Source: Bradyrhizobium stylosanthis
GTDB taxonomy: Bacteria > Pseudomonadota > Alphaproteobacteria > Rhizobiales > Xanthobacteraceae
Direction of reading: 5' to 3'
Length of the DNA: 64,000 bases
NCBI RefSeq assembly: GCF_001641335.1
Contig: NZ_LVEM01000002.1
Coordinates: 659,662 to 723,661 of the forward strand
Translations under genes and position numbers: made by a program
Shown here: positions 1-7,885 of the stretch, one piece after another
Layout of the letters: each line of letters begins with the position of its first letter
How positions within the stretch are numbered: the first letter of the stretch is position 1
The notes under the pieces: generated by a model
The model's database searches: none
Seen by the model: the letters and a program-made list of their open reading frames with translations, nothing else
Told to the model about the DNA's origin: nothing

Positions 1-648
1 CTCGCGCCCGGCCACACCGCGCGCCATTTGCGTGCCCGGCAACGGACGGCGGATCGGAGCGACCGAGGCCGCCACCATGTCGGCAAAGGCGCGATTGATT
101 CCCTCGACCTCGGGGCCGATATCGGCACCGAGAAACGACGTCGCGGCCAGATCGAGCGTGAGCTGCTTCATCGCCGGATAAAGCTTCATCTCGCCGGGCC
201 GCGCCTTCCACTGCGCGACGCGCGCGGAAATACCGCGGTCGAGATCGCTGAGATAGGATTTCATCGGTCCGGACTTGAACGCCACAGACAGCGCCTTGCG
301 ATGCAGGCGGTGTTCGTCGAAATCGAGCAGCATCAGGCCGCGCGGGAAGAGCAGCTCGAGCACATGGTTCCAGCCATGGGTCGACGAGAACAGCTTTTGC
401 TGGTCGAACAGCACGAGCTCGTTGGCCTCGGGTCCAAGCAGCACGACGTTGGTCTGGCCGAAGGAATGGGTTCGAAAGACGGGCCCGTGTTTCGCGGCGT
501 GCGCCTCGATGAAGCCCTTGGGGTCGGCCAGCAGCTGGAACGTCTTGCCGACGACAGGCCAGCCTTCATCGCCGGGAATGTGCGTCAGCTCGTTACGCCT
601 GGGTGGCGCGAAGGGGACCTTGGTAGAAGACCCGCCCTGCATCGACAT
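1..648 (-). CDS. Cytochrome P450 (N-terminal part, cut by window edge)
   Basis: This is the first 216 residues of a cytochrome P450 monooxygenase. It runs off the left edge, so the I-helix and the heme-binding cysteine loop are not visible. The start is the ATG at 648 (MSMQGGSSTK). A Pro/Gly-rich anchor (IPGDEGWPVVGKTFQ, residues 24-38) is followed by the substrate-side beta region and a C-helix with DEHRLHRKAL at 111-120, the His/Arg pair that contacts heme propionates. A PLPGT segment lies near residue 203. The layout resembles bacterial CYP120/CYP26-like enzymes. The substrate is unknown. It is monocistronic as far as can be seen, with repeats upstream. Confidence 0.85.
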   Translation of the reverse strand, partial: MSMQGGSSTKVPFAPPRRNELTHIPGDEGWPVVGKTFQLLADPKGFIEAHAAKHGPVFRTHSFGQTNVVLLGPEANELVLFDQQKLFSSTHGWNHVLELLFPRGLMLLDFDEHRLHRKALSVAFKSGPMKSYLSDLDRGISARVAQWKARPGEMKLYPAMKQLTLDLAATSFLGADIGPEVEGINRAFADMVAASVAPIRRPLPGTQMARGVAGRE

Positions 649-739
649 GACGATTGCTCCGATTGGCACACCCGGACAACATAGCACATCCTGTCACGAT
701 GACGCTGCGGCCGTCCCGCGCACAAGATCGTCAAGCTTC

Positions 740-786
740 TGTCGTCCCGACCTGGCGCGAAATTGCGCGCAGGGGCCAGGACGATC
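740..786. repeat. Decayed copy of the 44-bp palindrome seen at 6986-7029
   Basis: The segment begins GTCGTCCCGACCTGGCGCG and ends in GGGGCCAGGACGA, matching the outer arms and the GCGC/TTGCGCGC centre of the perfect palindrome at 6986-7029, but with several mismatches. It lies in the 649-1007 gap between two genes that are both read leftward. Confidence 0.5.
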
Positions 787-814
787 ACATTCGAGAGTAG
801 GGGCTAGCGGCCCA

Positions 815-947
815 TCCTTCGAGACGCCCGCCTTTGGCGGGCCCTCAGGATGAGGTCAGAGTGCGCGGCAGCCATCTCAACAGCCACCGATGCTGCCAAG
901 CCTCATCCTCAGGAGACCGCTGCAAGCGGTCGTCTCGAAGGACGAGG
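815..947. repeat. Palindromic repeat, 'CTTCGAGACG...CGTCTCGAAGGA' family, copy 1
   Basis: The outer arms ATCCTTCGAGACG and CGTCTCGAAGGA are inverted complements. Inside are smaller hairpins (CGCCTTTGGCGGG, CCGCTGCAAGCGG) and the motif CCTCATCCT-AGGAGACCGC. A second copy lies at 2551-2657. Together with 740-786 it fills most of the 359-bp gap 649-1007. Nothing else is recognisable there. Confidence 0.75.
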
Positions 948-1007
948 CGCTTGCTCAGGTCTCGCCCGGACGTCGTATGCGATAGCGTTGGGCGATAGGC
1001 CCGATAC

Positions 1008-2240
1008 CTATCCCTTCGCCGCCTTCTGCAGATCCGGTGCGTTGACGGCGGGAATGGCGACGCGGCCGGGGCCGGTGACCTTCAGCGCTTCGGCGGCCTT
1101 CTCGTTCTCCATGATCTTGGCCATCACGGCCTGTCCCGCACGCTCGAAGATCGCGCGGTTCTCGATCACGAATTTTTGCGACCTGCGCAGGCCGTCGATG
1201 TAGCCGTTGATCTCCGGCACCACGTAGCGCGCCACCATGTCCCAGCTCCGGCGCGTGTTTTCCGGATTGGCCCAGTCGTGCACGAAGCCGATGATGGCGC
1301 CGACGCCGCCGGACACCTCCATCACGTTCTTGATGGTTTTGACGAGATCGTCGGGCGTGCCGATGGTGGACGCCGCGCCCTCGACGAAAGCGGTCTTGTC
1401 CACGGCTTCATCCGGCGAGGTGAATGCGGTGAGGCCCGGCCGCTGCAGCGTGCCGACATTATATTCGTTGTGCCAGCGCATCAGCCCGGCGCCGGCCTCG
1501 CGGCGGGCCTGCTCGCGGGTCTCGGCGACGTGGAAAGTCAGCAGCACGCGCCAGTCGGCGCGGTTCACCTTGGTGCCGTGCTTCCTAGCGGAATCCTCGG
1601 CGAACTGCCATTGCTGCTGCAGCGACATCAGGCCCTGTGTCGTCATCGATCCCAGCGAGATGATGCCGCAGCCATATTTGCCGGCGAGCGTCATGCCCGA
1701 CGGCGAGATCTGCGAGGCCACCACGAACGGCATCTCCTCCTGCAGCGGCAGGATCTGCAGCGCGGCGTCGTTCATGGTGAACCAGTCGCTCTTCGCCGTG
1801 ACGCGCTCGCCGTTGAACAGACGGCGGATGATGCCGATCGCCTCGTCCTGGCGGTCGCGTTGCGTCATCGGGTCGATGCCGAGCGTGTGCGCGTCCGAGG
1901 CCAGCGCGCCGGGACCGGAGCCGAAGATGGCACGGCCGCCGGTCATGTGGTCGAGCTGCACCATGCGCTGGGCGACGTTGAACGGGTGGTGGTAGGGCAG
2001 CGACACCACGCCGGTGCCGAGCTTGATCCGCTTGGTGCGCTCGCCGGCCGCGGCCAGAAACATCTCGGGCGAGGCGATCATTTCCCAGCCGGAGGAATGG
2101 TGCTCGCCGCACCAGAACTCGTCATAGCCGAGCGCATCGAGCTGCTCGACGAGATCCAGATCGCGCCGGAACTGGAGCATCGGATGCTCCCCGATCGGGT
2201 GATGCGGGGCAAGAAAGGCTCCGAACTTCAGGCGCGCCAT
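1008..2240 (-). CDS. LLM-class flavin-dependent oxidoreductase (luciferase-like monooxygenase)
   Basis: This 410-residue protein has the bacterial-luciferase TIM-barrel fold, which uses FMN or F420 to oxidise small organic substrates. The start is the ATG at 2240, with GGAGAG 6-9 bases upstream; a longer reading begins at 2282 but lacks a ribosome site. Visible family blocks are LKFGAFLAPHHP at the N-terminus, the EHHSSGWEMIASPEMFLA block near residue 50, and the flavin/phosphate loop LGTGVVSLPYHHPFNVAQ followed by GGRAIFGSGPG. The C-terminal 60 residues are an extension rich in charged helices. It stands alone between two repeat-filled gaps, so its substrate cannot be guessed from neighbours. 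Confidence 0.88.
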   Translation of the reverse strand: MARLKFGAFLAPHHPIGEHPMLQFRRDLDLVEQLDALGYDEFWCGEHHSSGWEMIASPEMFLAAAGERTKRIKLGTGVVSLPYHHPFNVAQRMVQLDHMTGGRAIFGSGPGALASDAHTLGIDPMTQRDRQDEAIGIIRRLFNGERVTAKSDWFTMNDAALQILPLQEEMPFVVASQISPSGMTLAGKYGCGIISLGSMTTQGLMSLQQQWQFAEDSARKHGTKVNRADWRVLLTFHVAETREQARREAGAGLMRWHNEYNVGTLQRPGLTAFTSPDEAVDKTAFVEGAASTIGTPDDLVKTIKNVMEVSGGVGAIIGFVHDWANPENTRRSWDMVARYVVPEINGYIDGLRRSQKFVIENRAIFERAGQAVMAKIMENEKAAEALKVTGPGRVAIPAVNAPDLQKAAKG

Positions 2241-2392
2241 GGCGTTCTCTCCGGCTGAATTTTCTGTTTGTTGGTGGCGCAAAGCTACGTGCCCGATCGC
2301 ACGAACGCAATCACGCGATGTCCCGCGCAGCGGAATGCAGGCATGCGTGATGCTTCTCCCTCACGCAGACTTGCGTGCAGACGCTTCCACAC

Positions 2393-2478
2393 CGTCATGG
2401 CCGGGCTTGTCCCGGCCATCCGCGACCTGTGCCGCGGTGCCAAGAACGTGGATGCCCGGGACAAGCCCGGGCATGACG
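2393..2478. repeat. Palindromic repeat, 'CGTCATGGCCGGG...CCCGGGCATGACG' family, copy 1
   Basis: The inverted ends CGTCATGGCCGGGCTTGTCC and a matching GGACAAGCCCGGGCATGACG frame an internal segment with CAAGAACGTGGATGCCCG. A second copy with the same internal CAAGAACGTGGATGCCCG block lies at 24896-25018. Confidence 0.8.
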
Positions 2479-2550
2479 AGGAGAGTGCGAGGTAAGCGCT
2501 GCTTTCCGCCACCCGGAGACGAAACACCGCCGCGACTTGCTCCGCCTGCA

Positions 2551-2657
2551 TCGTTCGAGACGCCCGTTCGCGGGCTCCTCGCCATGGCGTCCAGCACCTC
2601 GCCGCGCAGTCAGACCTCATCCTGAGGAGACCGCGCAGCGGTCGTCTCGAAGGATGG
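2551..2657. repeat. Palindromic repeat, 'TTCGAGACG...CGTCTCGAAGGA' family, copy 2
   Basis: It has the same end sequence (TCGTTCGAGACGCCCG) and the same inner block (CCTCATCCTGAGGAGACCGC then GTCGTCTCGAAGGATGG) as the element at 815-947. It sits just downstream of sthA. With 2393-2478 it accounts for much of the 443-bp gap 2241-2683; the rest shows no gene. Confidence 0.75.
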
Positions 2658-2683
2658 CCGCAACGGGACTGCGCGCCAGCTCG

Positions 2684-4075
2684 CTACCGCGTCATCCTGT
2701 TCCACGCATCCAGGCCGGCGATCTTGTACGCCTCCGCGAGCGTCGGATAGTTGAACGTGTTCTGGATGAAATAGTCGATCGTGCCTTTGAGGTTGAGCAC
2801 GGCCTGGCCGATATGGATCAGCTCGGTGGCGCCTTCGCCGAGGATGTGCACGCCGAGCAGGCGGCGGGTCTTGGTCGAAAAGATCATCTTCATCATGCCG
2901 CTGTTCAGCCCCATGATGTGGCCGCGCGAGGTCTCGCGGAAGCGGGCGATGCCGACCTCGTAGGGAATGCCGCGCGAGCGCACCTCTTCTTCCGTGAGGC
3001 CGGCGGTCGAGATCTCCGGCACCGAATAGATGCCGTAGGGAAAGAACTCCGGCGGCGCCAGGGGCTCCATGCCGAGCGCGTGGCAGGCCGCGACGCGGCC
3101 CTGCTCCATCGAGGTCGAGGCAAGGCTCGGAAAGCCGATCACGTCGCCGGCGGCGTAGATGTGCGGCACGCTGGTCTGCAGGGTCACGGGGTCGACATTG
3201 ATGCGGCCGCGATGGTCGACGGCGATGCCGGCGGCCTCGAGGTTGAGCCGGTCGGTGGCGCCGACGCGGCCCGCCGCGAACAGCAGCATCTCGGTGGTGA
3301 CGTGCCGGCCGTCCGACAGATGCGTGACGATGGCTCCTTGCGCATTCTTCTCGATCGACGTCACCTTGGAGCCGAGCCGCAGCGCGACGTTGCGGTCGCG
3401 CAGCTCGTGCATGAACTCGTCGATCAATTCCTTGTCGATGAAATCGAGGAAGGTCGGCCGCGGCTCGATCAGGGTCACGGGCACGTCGAGTGCGCTGAAG
3501 ATGGTGGCGTATTCGACGCCGATCACGCCGGCGCCGATCACGGCCAGGCTGCGCGGCAGTTTCGGCAGCTCGATGATCTCGTCGCTGTCGAGCACGGTGG
3601 TGCCGTCGAACGGCACATAGTCGGGCCGGAACGGGCGCGTGCCGCAGGCGATCAGGATGAAGGCGGCGGACACGGTCCTGGTCTCGCCGATTGCGCTCGT
3701 GATCTCGACCTCGTGCGGCGAGACGAGGCGCGCCTCGCCGTTGGCCGTGCGCACGAGGTTACGGCTGAACTGATGCTCCAAAACCTCGACCTCGTGGTCG
3801 AGCGTCTTCTGCAGCCGGGTCATGAGGTCGCTGGCTGCGATGTCCTGCTTCACCCGGTAGGAGCGGCCGTAGAAGCCGCGCTCGCGCCAGCCGGAGAGGT
3901 TGAGCACGGTCTCGCGCAACGTCTTCGACGGAATGGTGCCGGTGTGGACCGAGACGCCGCCGACCCGCCGGCCTTTCTCCACCACCAGCACGGACTTGCC
4001 GAGCTTGGCACATTGCACCGCGGCCCGGCGCCCCGACGGGCCCGAGCCGATCACCACCATGTCGTAGTCGTACAT
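2684..4075 (-). CDS. sthA: Soluble (Si-specific) pyridine nucleotide transhydrogenase
   Basis: This 463-residue FAD protein of the two-dinucleotide-binding flavoprotein family should transfer hydride between NADPH and NAD+ in the cytosol. The start ATG at 4075 (MYDYDMVVIGSGPSG) places the FAD-binding GxGxxG at residues 8-13; the reading frame extends upstream but without a better start. A second Rossmann motif VIGAGVIGVEYA binds the nicotinamide nucleotide. The block VGGVSVHTGTIPSKTLRE replaces the CxxxxC redox disulfide of lipoamide dehydrogenase and glutathione reductase, as in SthA enzymes. The C-terminal dimer domain (HILGEGATELIHIGQ) is complete. Length fits the family. It is divergent from the MFS gene, with a 149-bp shared promoter region. 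Confidence 0.93.
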   Translation of the reverse strand: MYDYDMVVIGSGPSGRRAAVQCAKLGKSVLVVEKGRRVGGVSVHTGTIPSKTLRETVLNLSGWRERGFYGRSYRVKQDIAASDLMTRLQKTLDHEVEVLEHQFSRNLVRTANGEARLVSPHEVEITSAIGETRTVSAAFILIACGTRPFRPDYVPFDGTTVLDSDEIIELPKLPRSLAVIGAGVIGVEYATIFSALDVPVTLIEPRPTFLDFIDKELIDEFMHELRDRNVALRLGSKVTSIEKNAQGAIVTHLSDGRHVTTEMLLFAAGRVGATDRLNLEAAGIAVDHRGRINVDPVTLQTSVPHIYAAGDVIGFPSLASTSMEQGRVAACHALGMEPLAPPEFFPYGIYSVPEISTAGLTEEEVRSRGIPYEVGIARFRETSRGHIMGLNSGMMKMIFSTKTRRLLGVHILGEGATELIHIGQAVLNLKGTIDYFIQNTFNYPTLAEAYKIAGLDAWNRMTR

Positions 4076-4224
4076 CCGGAAGACTTCCGAGCCCGCAGAA
4101 ACCAGCAGGAATTGCCATGCAGCAATCGGGCCAATGCAGCAAGTCCTACCTCCGAGGTAATCGCGCGGATGACGCCGATCTGCGAGCCTTGCGCGCAAAT
4201 ATATCGGGGAAGGTTCGCACGAAA

Positions 4225-5637
4225 ATGCATCAAACCGTCACAAAACCAATCGATTCGACCCGCCGCTGGTGGGTGCTCGCGACCGTCGTCGCCGCCCAGT
4301 TCATGTTCGGCGTCGACGCCTTCATCGTGAACGTCGCCATTCCCACCATCGCCGTCGACCTGCACGCGACCCCGGCGCAGATCGAATCCGTCATCGCGAT
4401 CTATCTGATCGCCTATGCGACGCTGGTCGTCACCGGCGGGAGGCTCGGCGACATCTACGGCACCAGGACTGTCTTCCTGTCCGGCGTGCTCGGCTTCACG
4501 GCGACCTCGCTGTGGTGCGGCCTTGCGCAGTCCGGCGTCGAGCTGATCGTCGCGCGGCTGGCGCAGGGCGCGACCGCGGCGCTGATGGTGCCGCAGGTAC
4601 TGGCGACGCTGCACCTGCTGTTCACTGACGAGACGCGCAATCGCGCCTTCGCCGTCTACGGCATCGTGCTCGGGCTTGCCGGCGCTGCGGGCTTCCTGCT
4701 CGGCGGCCTTCTGGTGTCGCTCGATCTCGCCGGCAGCGGCTGGCGTTCGGTGTTCTTCGTCAACGTGCCCTGCGGTCTCGTCATCGCGCTTGCTGCCTGG
4801 CGCATCATGCCGTCGGTGCCGCGACGGGCGGGGACCAGGCTCGACGTCAAGGGCAGCATCGTGCTGTTCGCGGGATTGCTGTGCCTGATCGGGCCGTTGC
4901 TGCTCGGCCACGATGTCGGCTGGGCGCCGTGGTTGTGGGTGGTGATGGTGGTCGGGGCAGTGATCCTCGTCGCATTCCCAAAGCTGGAGCATGCGGTGGC
5001 GCGCGCCGGCGGCATGCCGCTGATCGATCTCTCGCTGATGTCCGATGCCGCCTTCCTGCGCGGGCTCGGCGCTGCGTTCTTTTTCTTCCTTGCCAATCTC
5101 TCGTTCTATCTGGTCATGACCCCGTTCATGCAGCGCGGGCTGAAGATTCCGCCGCTCACGGCGGGCCTTGCCTGCATTCCACTTGCCATCGCATTCGTCG
5201 TGGCTTCACGCCATAGCGGCGCACGCGCGCGGCGTCGCGGCACCAAGGTCTTGATCGAAGGCTGCGCGTTGCAGATCGTGGGCCTCGCGGCGCTCGCGGG
5301 TCTTGCGGTCCATGTGGAAGCGCCGACGCCGATGGCGCTTGCGCTGACCATGGGCATCTTCGGATACGGCCAGGGTCTGGTGATGGCGCCGCTCTCCGGT
5401 GCGGTGCTCGCGAGCGTCAAACCTGTCGCTGCAGGCTCTGCTTCCGGCATGTACGGCACCACGGCGCAGATCGGAAATGCGGCCGGAGTGGCCGCAATCG
5501 GCGCGGTATTCTTCGCGATCGAGACGTTGCAATCAGCGCGCGCAGGATTTCTCGTCTCGCTCGCGCTGTTTGTGACGTTAATCATGACATGCATCGCATT
5601 TCTGACGTGGATGCGCCGCGCATCTGCATCAAGTTGA
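4225..5637 (+). CDS. MFS transporter, drug:H+ antiporter type (DHA2-like)
   Basis: A 470-residue integral inner-membrane transporter of the major facilitator superfamily. The start is the ATG at 4225 (MHQTVTKPIDS), preceded by GGGGAAGG. The first helix carries the DHA2-type QFMFGVDAFIVNVAIPTIA motif, followed by the loop 2-3 motif A-like GGRLGDIYGTRTVF and an antiporter motif C-like region GIVLGLAGAAGFLLGG. About 14 hydrophobic segments can be counted. It probably exports a small hydrophobic compound; the substrate is unknown. No regulator or adaptor gene adjoins it; its only close neighbour is divergent sthA. Confidence 0.85.
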   Translation: MHQTVTKPIDSTRRWWVLATVVAAQFMFGVDAFIVNVAIPTIAVDLHATPAQIESVIAIYLIAYATLVVTGGRLGDIYGTRTVFLSGVLGFTATSLWCGLAQSGVELIVARLAQGATAALMVPQVLATLHLLFTDETRNRAFAVYGIVLGLAGAAGFLLGGLLVSLDLAGSGWRSVFFVNVPCGLVIALAAWRIMPSVPRRAGTRLDVKGSIVLFAGLLCLIGPLLLGHDVGWAPWLWVVMVVGAVILVAFPKLEHAVARAGGMPLIDLSLMSDAAFLRGLGAAFFFFLANLSFYLVMTPFMQRGLKIPPLTAGLACIPLAIAFVVASRHSGARARRRGTKVLIEGCALQIVGLAALAGLAVHVEAPTPMALALTMGIFGYGQGLVMAPLSGAVLASVKPVAAGSASGMYGTTAQIGNAAGVAAIGAVFFAIETLQSARAGFLVSLALFVTLIMTCIAFLTWMRRASASS

Positions 5638-5778
5638 GGCATTGCGGTTAATACGTGCGGATTTCCGCTGAATTTCCAGTGATTTTCGCGAGATCGACAG
5701 CGCACGGTCTTTTTATTTTGCAACGCAGCAACTATCTGGTGGTGCTTAACGTTGAAAGCCGCCCACCAGGAACTTGCC

Positions 5779-6951
5779 GTGTCGTTAGCCAGAAATGTCG
5801 ATCTGTTGAGACGTCTGCCGAAGCTGGACGGTCTGCGCCTTGCCGAGTTCGGCCGCAGCCCCGATTCATCCAGCCCGCTGGAAGAGGTCACGGGCTTCGG
5901 CGACAATCCCGGCAATCTGCGCATGTTCGCGTTCGTCCCGGCGCAGCTGCAGAAGTCGCGCGCGCTCGTCGTCGTGCTGCACGGCTGCGGACAGACGGCG
6001 GCCGGTTACGATCTCGGCGCCGGCTGGTCGACGCTCGCCCAGCACTACGGCTTCGCGCTGCTGATGCCCGAGCAGCAGCGCATCAACAACGGCAACACCT
6101 GCTTCAACTGGTTCAATCCGGAAGACACCGCGCGTGACAGCGGCGAAGCGCGCTCGATCCGCGAGATGATCGCGCATATGGCGGACGCTCATCGCATCGA
6201 TCCCAGGCGCGTCTTCATCACCGGCCTGTCCGCGGGCGGAGGCATGACGTCGGTGATGCTCGCGACCTATCCGGAAGTCTTCGCGGCCGGCGCGATCATT
6301 GCGGGCCTGCCCTACGGCATCGCCTCGAATCTGCGCGAGGCGCTCGACGGCATGTTTCATTCGCCGCAGCGGCCCGAACGCGAGCTCGGCGATTTCGTGC
6401 GGCGCGCCTCTGATCATCGCGGGCCATGGCCGCGGGTCTCGGTGTGGCACGGCAGCGCCGACCGCACCGTCAATCCCGGCAATGCCAACGAGATCGTCAA
6501 GCAGTGGCTCGACCTGCATGACCTGCCCGCCGTGCCGATGGCGGAGACTAATGTCGACGGCTATCCGCGCCAAGCCTGGTGGAACAAGGACGGCGAGACG
6601 CTGGTCGAGTCCTACGCCATCACCGACATGGCGCACGGCACGCCGCTTGGCCTTGCCGACAACGACCAGCGCTACGGAATGGAAGGCGCGTTCCTGATCG
6701 AGGCCGGCATCTCCTCGTCCTATCACATCGCAAAGTTCTTCGGCCTGACCGGATGGATTCCGGACGCCGCGAAGAAGGTGGAGGCAAAGCCGGCCGTCGC
6801 GGGCAAGCCGAGCCGCTCGCCCGCGCCGCATCTCGCCCGCTCGATCCGTGCGAACGTCGCCGATCCCGCCGAGCCGAAGCCGGAAGCTCGCGGCTTCGAC
6901 CTCGGCCAGATCATCACGCGTGCGCTGACGGCCGCGGGATTGATGAAGTAG
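5779..6951 (+). CDS. PHB depolymerase-family esterase
   Basis: An alpha/beta-hydrolase of the short-chain polyhydroxyalkanoate depolymerase (esterase PHB) family. The lipase box GLSAGG puts the nucleophile at Ser151; the oxyanion region VVVLHGCGQTAAGYD is at residues 64-78, and the GSADRTVNPGN and DMAHGTPLG blocks supply the likely Asp and His. I prefer the GTG at 5779 (MSLARNVDLLRR) because AGGA lies 7 bases upstream; a TTG at 5752 would add 9 residues. No signal peptide is evident, and a basic Pro/Ala-rich tail of about 60 residues follows the catalytic domain. It could act on PHB oligomers or on other esters. It is the first of two PHA-degradation-type genes in the window. Confidence 0.85.
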   Translation: MSLARNVDLLRRLPKLDGLRLAEFGRSPDSSSPLEEVTGFGDNPGNLRMFAFVPAQLQKSRALVVVLHGCGQTAAGYDLGAGWSTLAQHYGFALLMPEQQRINNGNTCFNWFNPEDTARDSGEARSIREMIAHMADAHRIDPRRVFITGLSAGGGMTSVMLATYPEVFAAGAIIAGLPYGIASNLREALDGMFHSPQRPERELGDFVRRASDHRGPWPRVSVWHGSADRTVNPGNANEIVKQWLDLHDLPAVPMAETNVDGYPRQAWWNKDGETLVESYAITDMAHGTPLGLADNDQRYGMEGAFLIEAGISSSYHIAKFFGLTGWIPDAAKKVEAKPAVAGKPSRSPAPHLARSIRANVADPAEPKPEARGFDLGQIITRALTAAGLMK

Positions 6952-6985
6952 TTTTCGCGCATAGTAAGCGAACAAACACTCCCTC

Positions 6986-7029
6986 GTCGTCCCGGCCTAG
7001 CGCGCAATTGCGCGCTAGGCCGGGACGAC
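6986..7029. repeat. Perfect 44-bp palindrome
   Basis: Bases 6986-7007 are the exact reverse complement of 7008-7029 with no spacer (arms begin GTCGTCCCGGCC and meet at CGCAATTGCG). It lies between the convergent esterase gene and the small gene at 7071-7373, so it could stop transcription from both sides, although there is no T-run. The same sequence forms one end of the repeat at 13580-13725 and a decayed copy is at 740-786. Confidence 0.85.
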
Positions 7030-7070
7030 AGCTGAGTTTGTGGCGACTGCGCTGCGCCCCGGAATGACGG

Positions 7071-7373
7071 CTAAGCCGTCTGATCGATCACCTCAATCGG
7101 CGTCACCGTCACCTCGCCGCCGGCGACCTTCCGCGTCATTGCCTGATAATTCTTGAAGAACTCCCGCGACTGCAGCGCTTTTTGCGCGTCCTCGTCGGCG
7201 GCGCCGGCAAGGTGGAAATAGCTGCCGCCGTCGCGGACCTTCAGGACGCGGTAGGAGATCCGTCCCTTCAGCTCCGGATCGCCGTCGATCGCCTTGATGA
7301 AGCGGCCGATCTCCCGGTGCCATTCCTCCGTCGTGCCGTCCTTGAACTCGTATCGGATCATGAAGTGCTTCAT
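7071..7373 (-). CDS. Small protein, possible dimeric alpha/beta-barrel (ABM-like)
   Basis: A 100-residue protein (MKHFMIRYEFKDG...) with GGGAG upstream of the ATG at 7373. Size, the opening beta-strand MIRYEF, the amphipathic EEWHREIGRFIKAI helix and the later SYRVLKVRDGGSYFHLAG strand pair suggest the ferredoxin-like fold of antibiotic-biosynthesis-monooxygenase or stress-responsive barrel proteins. This is inference from pattern only. It is divergent from the HxlR regulator at 7514, and the 140-bp gap contains exact direct repeats, so it is the probable target of that regulator. Confidence 0.75.
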   Translation of the reverse strand: MKHFMIRYEFKDGTTEEWHREIGRFIKAIDGDPELKGRISYRVLKVRDGGSYFHLAGAADEDAQKALQSREFFKNYQAMTRKVAGGEVTVTPIEVIDQTA

Positions 7374-7430
7374 GTGACGCTCCCTGTTCGTCTTGTGCGT
7401 CATCATCTGCGCCTTGCGGGCGATCCTGCA

Positions 7431-7457
7431 AGTATGGACAAAATTGATAGTATGGAC
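7431..7457. promoter_or_regulatory. Direct-repeat operator candidate between HxlR gene and its neighbour
   Basis: The 9-mer AGTATGGAC occurs at 7431-7439 and again at 7449-7457, exactly 18 bp apart, in the divergent promoter region between 7373 and 7514. The start-to-start spacing is close to two helical turns, as expected for a dimeric winged-helix regulator. The spacer (AAAATTGAT) is AT-rich, unlike the surroundings. Known HxlR-type regulators bind AGTA/TACT-containing sites; assigning it to the adjacent regulator is inference. Confidence 0.55.
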
Positions 7458-7513
7458 TTTTTCGCTGCCGCTCCTATCCTCTTCGCTTGCTGGTTGCTCG
7501 TGGAGGAGACGAC

Positions 7514-7882
7514 ATGGCGAAGGCAATTCGGCAGCGCACCTGTCCGGTCGCGGCGTTTCAGAAGATGATCAGCGGCAAGTACAAGCTCCGCATCGTCTGG
7601 GACTTGAAAGACGGCCCGCGCCGCTATGGCGAGATCAGGAGCGGCCTGCTGCGGGGCGCGAGCGGCAGCGCGGAAATCACCCCGCGCGTGCTCAGCCGCG
7701 AATTGAAGGCGCTGACGGAGAGCGGCCTGATCGACCGCAAGGATTTCGGCGAGGTGCCACCGAAGGTCGAGTATCGCCTCACCCGCAAAGGCAAGAGCTT
7801 CGTGCCCGTCGTCGCCGCGATCCGCGAATGGGGCGAGCGTAATCTGAGCGAGACGGCGGCGCTGGCTGACGCCGCCGAATAA
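7514..7882 (+). CDS. HxlR-family winged-helix transcriptional regulator
   Basis: A 122-residue MarR-like winged-helix protein of the HxlR/HypR/YodB family. The ATG at 7514 has GGAGGAG upstream. Family features are the N-terminal CPVAAFQKMISGKYKLRIVWDL helix region, the GPRRYGEIRSGL segment, the recognition-helix block ITPRVLSRELKALTESGLI and the wing VEYRLTRKGKSF. Cys10 sits where redox- or aldehyde-sensing members carry their reactive cysteine, and it is the only cysteine. The family usually autoregulates and controls a divergent gene, here the small ABM-like gene at 7071-7373. Confidence 0.9.
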   Translation: MAKAIRQRTCPVAAFQKMISGKYKLRIVWDLKDGPRRYGEIRSGLLRGASGSAEITPRVLSRELKALTESGLIDRKDFGEVPPKVEYRLTRKGKSFVPVVAAIREWGERNLSETAALADAAE

Positions 7883-7885
7883 AAC

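Noticed and set aside
2537..4330. 597-residue open frame opposite sthA
   Set aside because: Antisense of sthA, and it runs into the MFS gene start.
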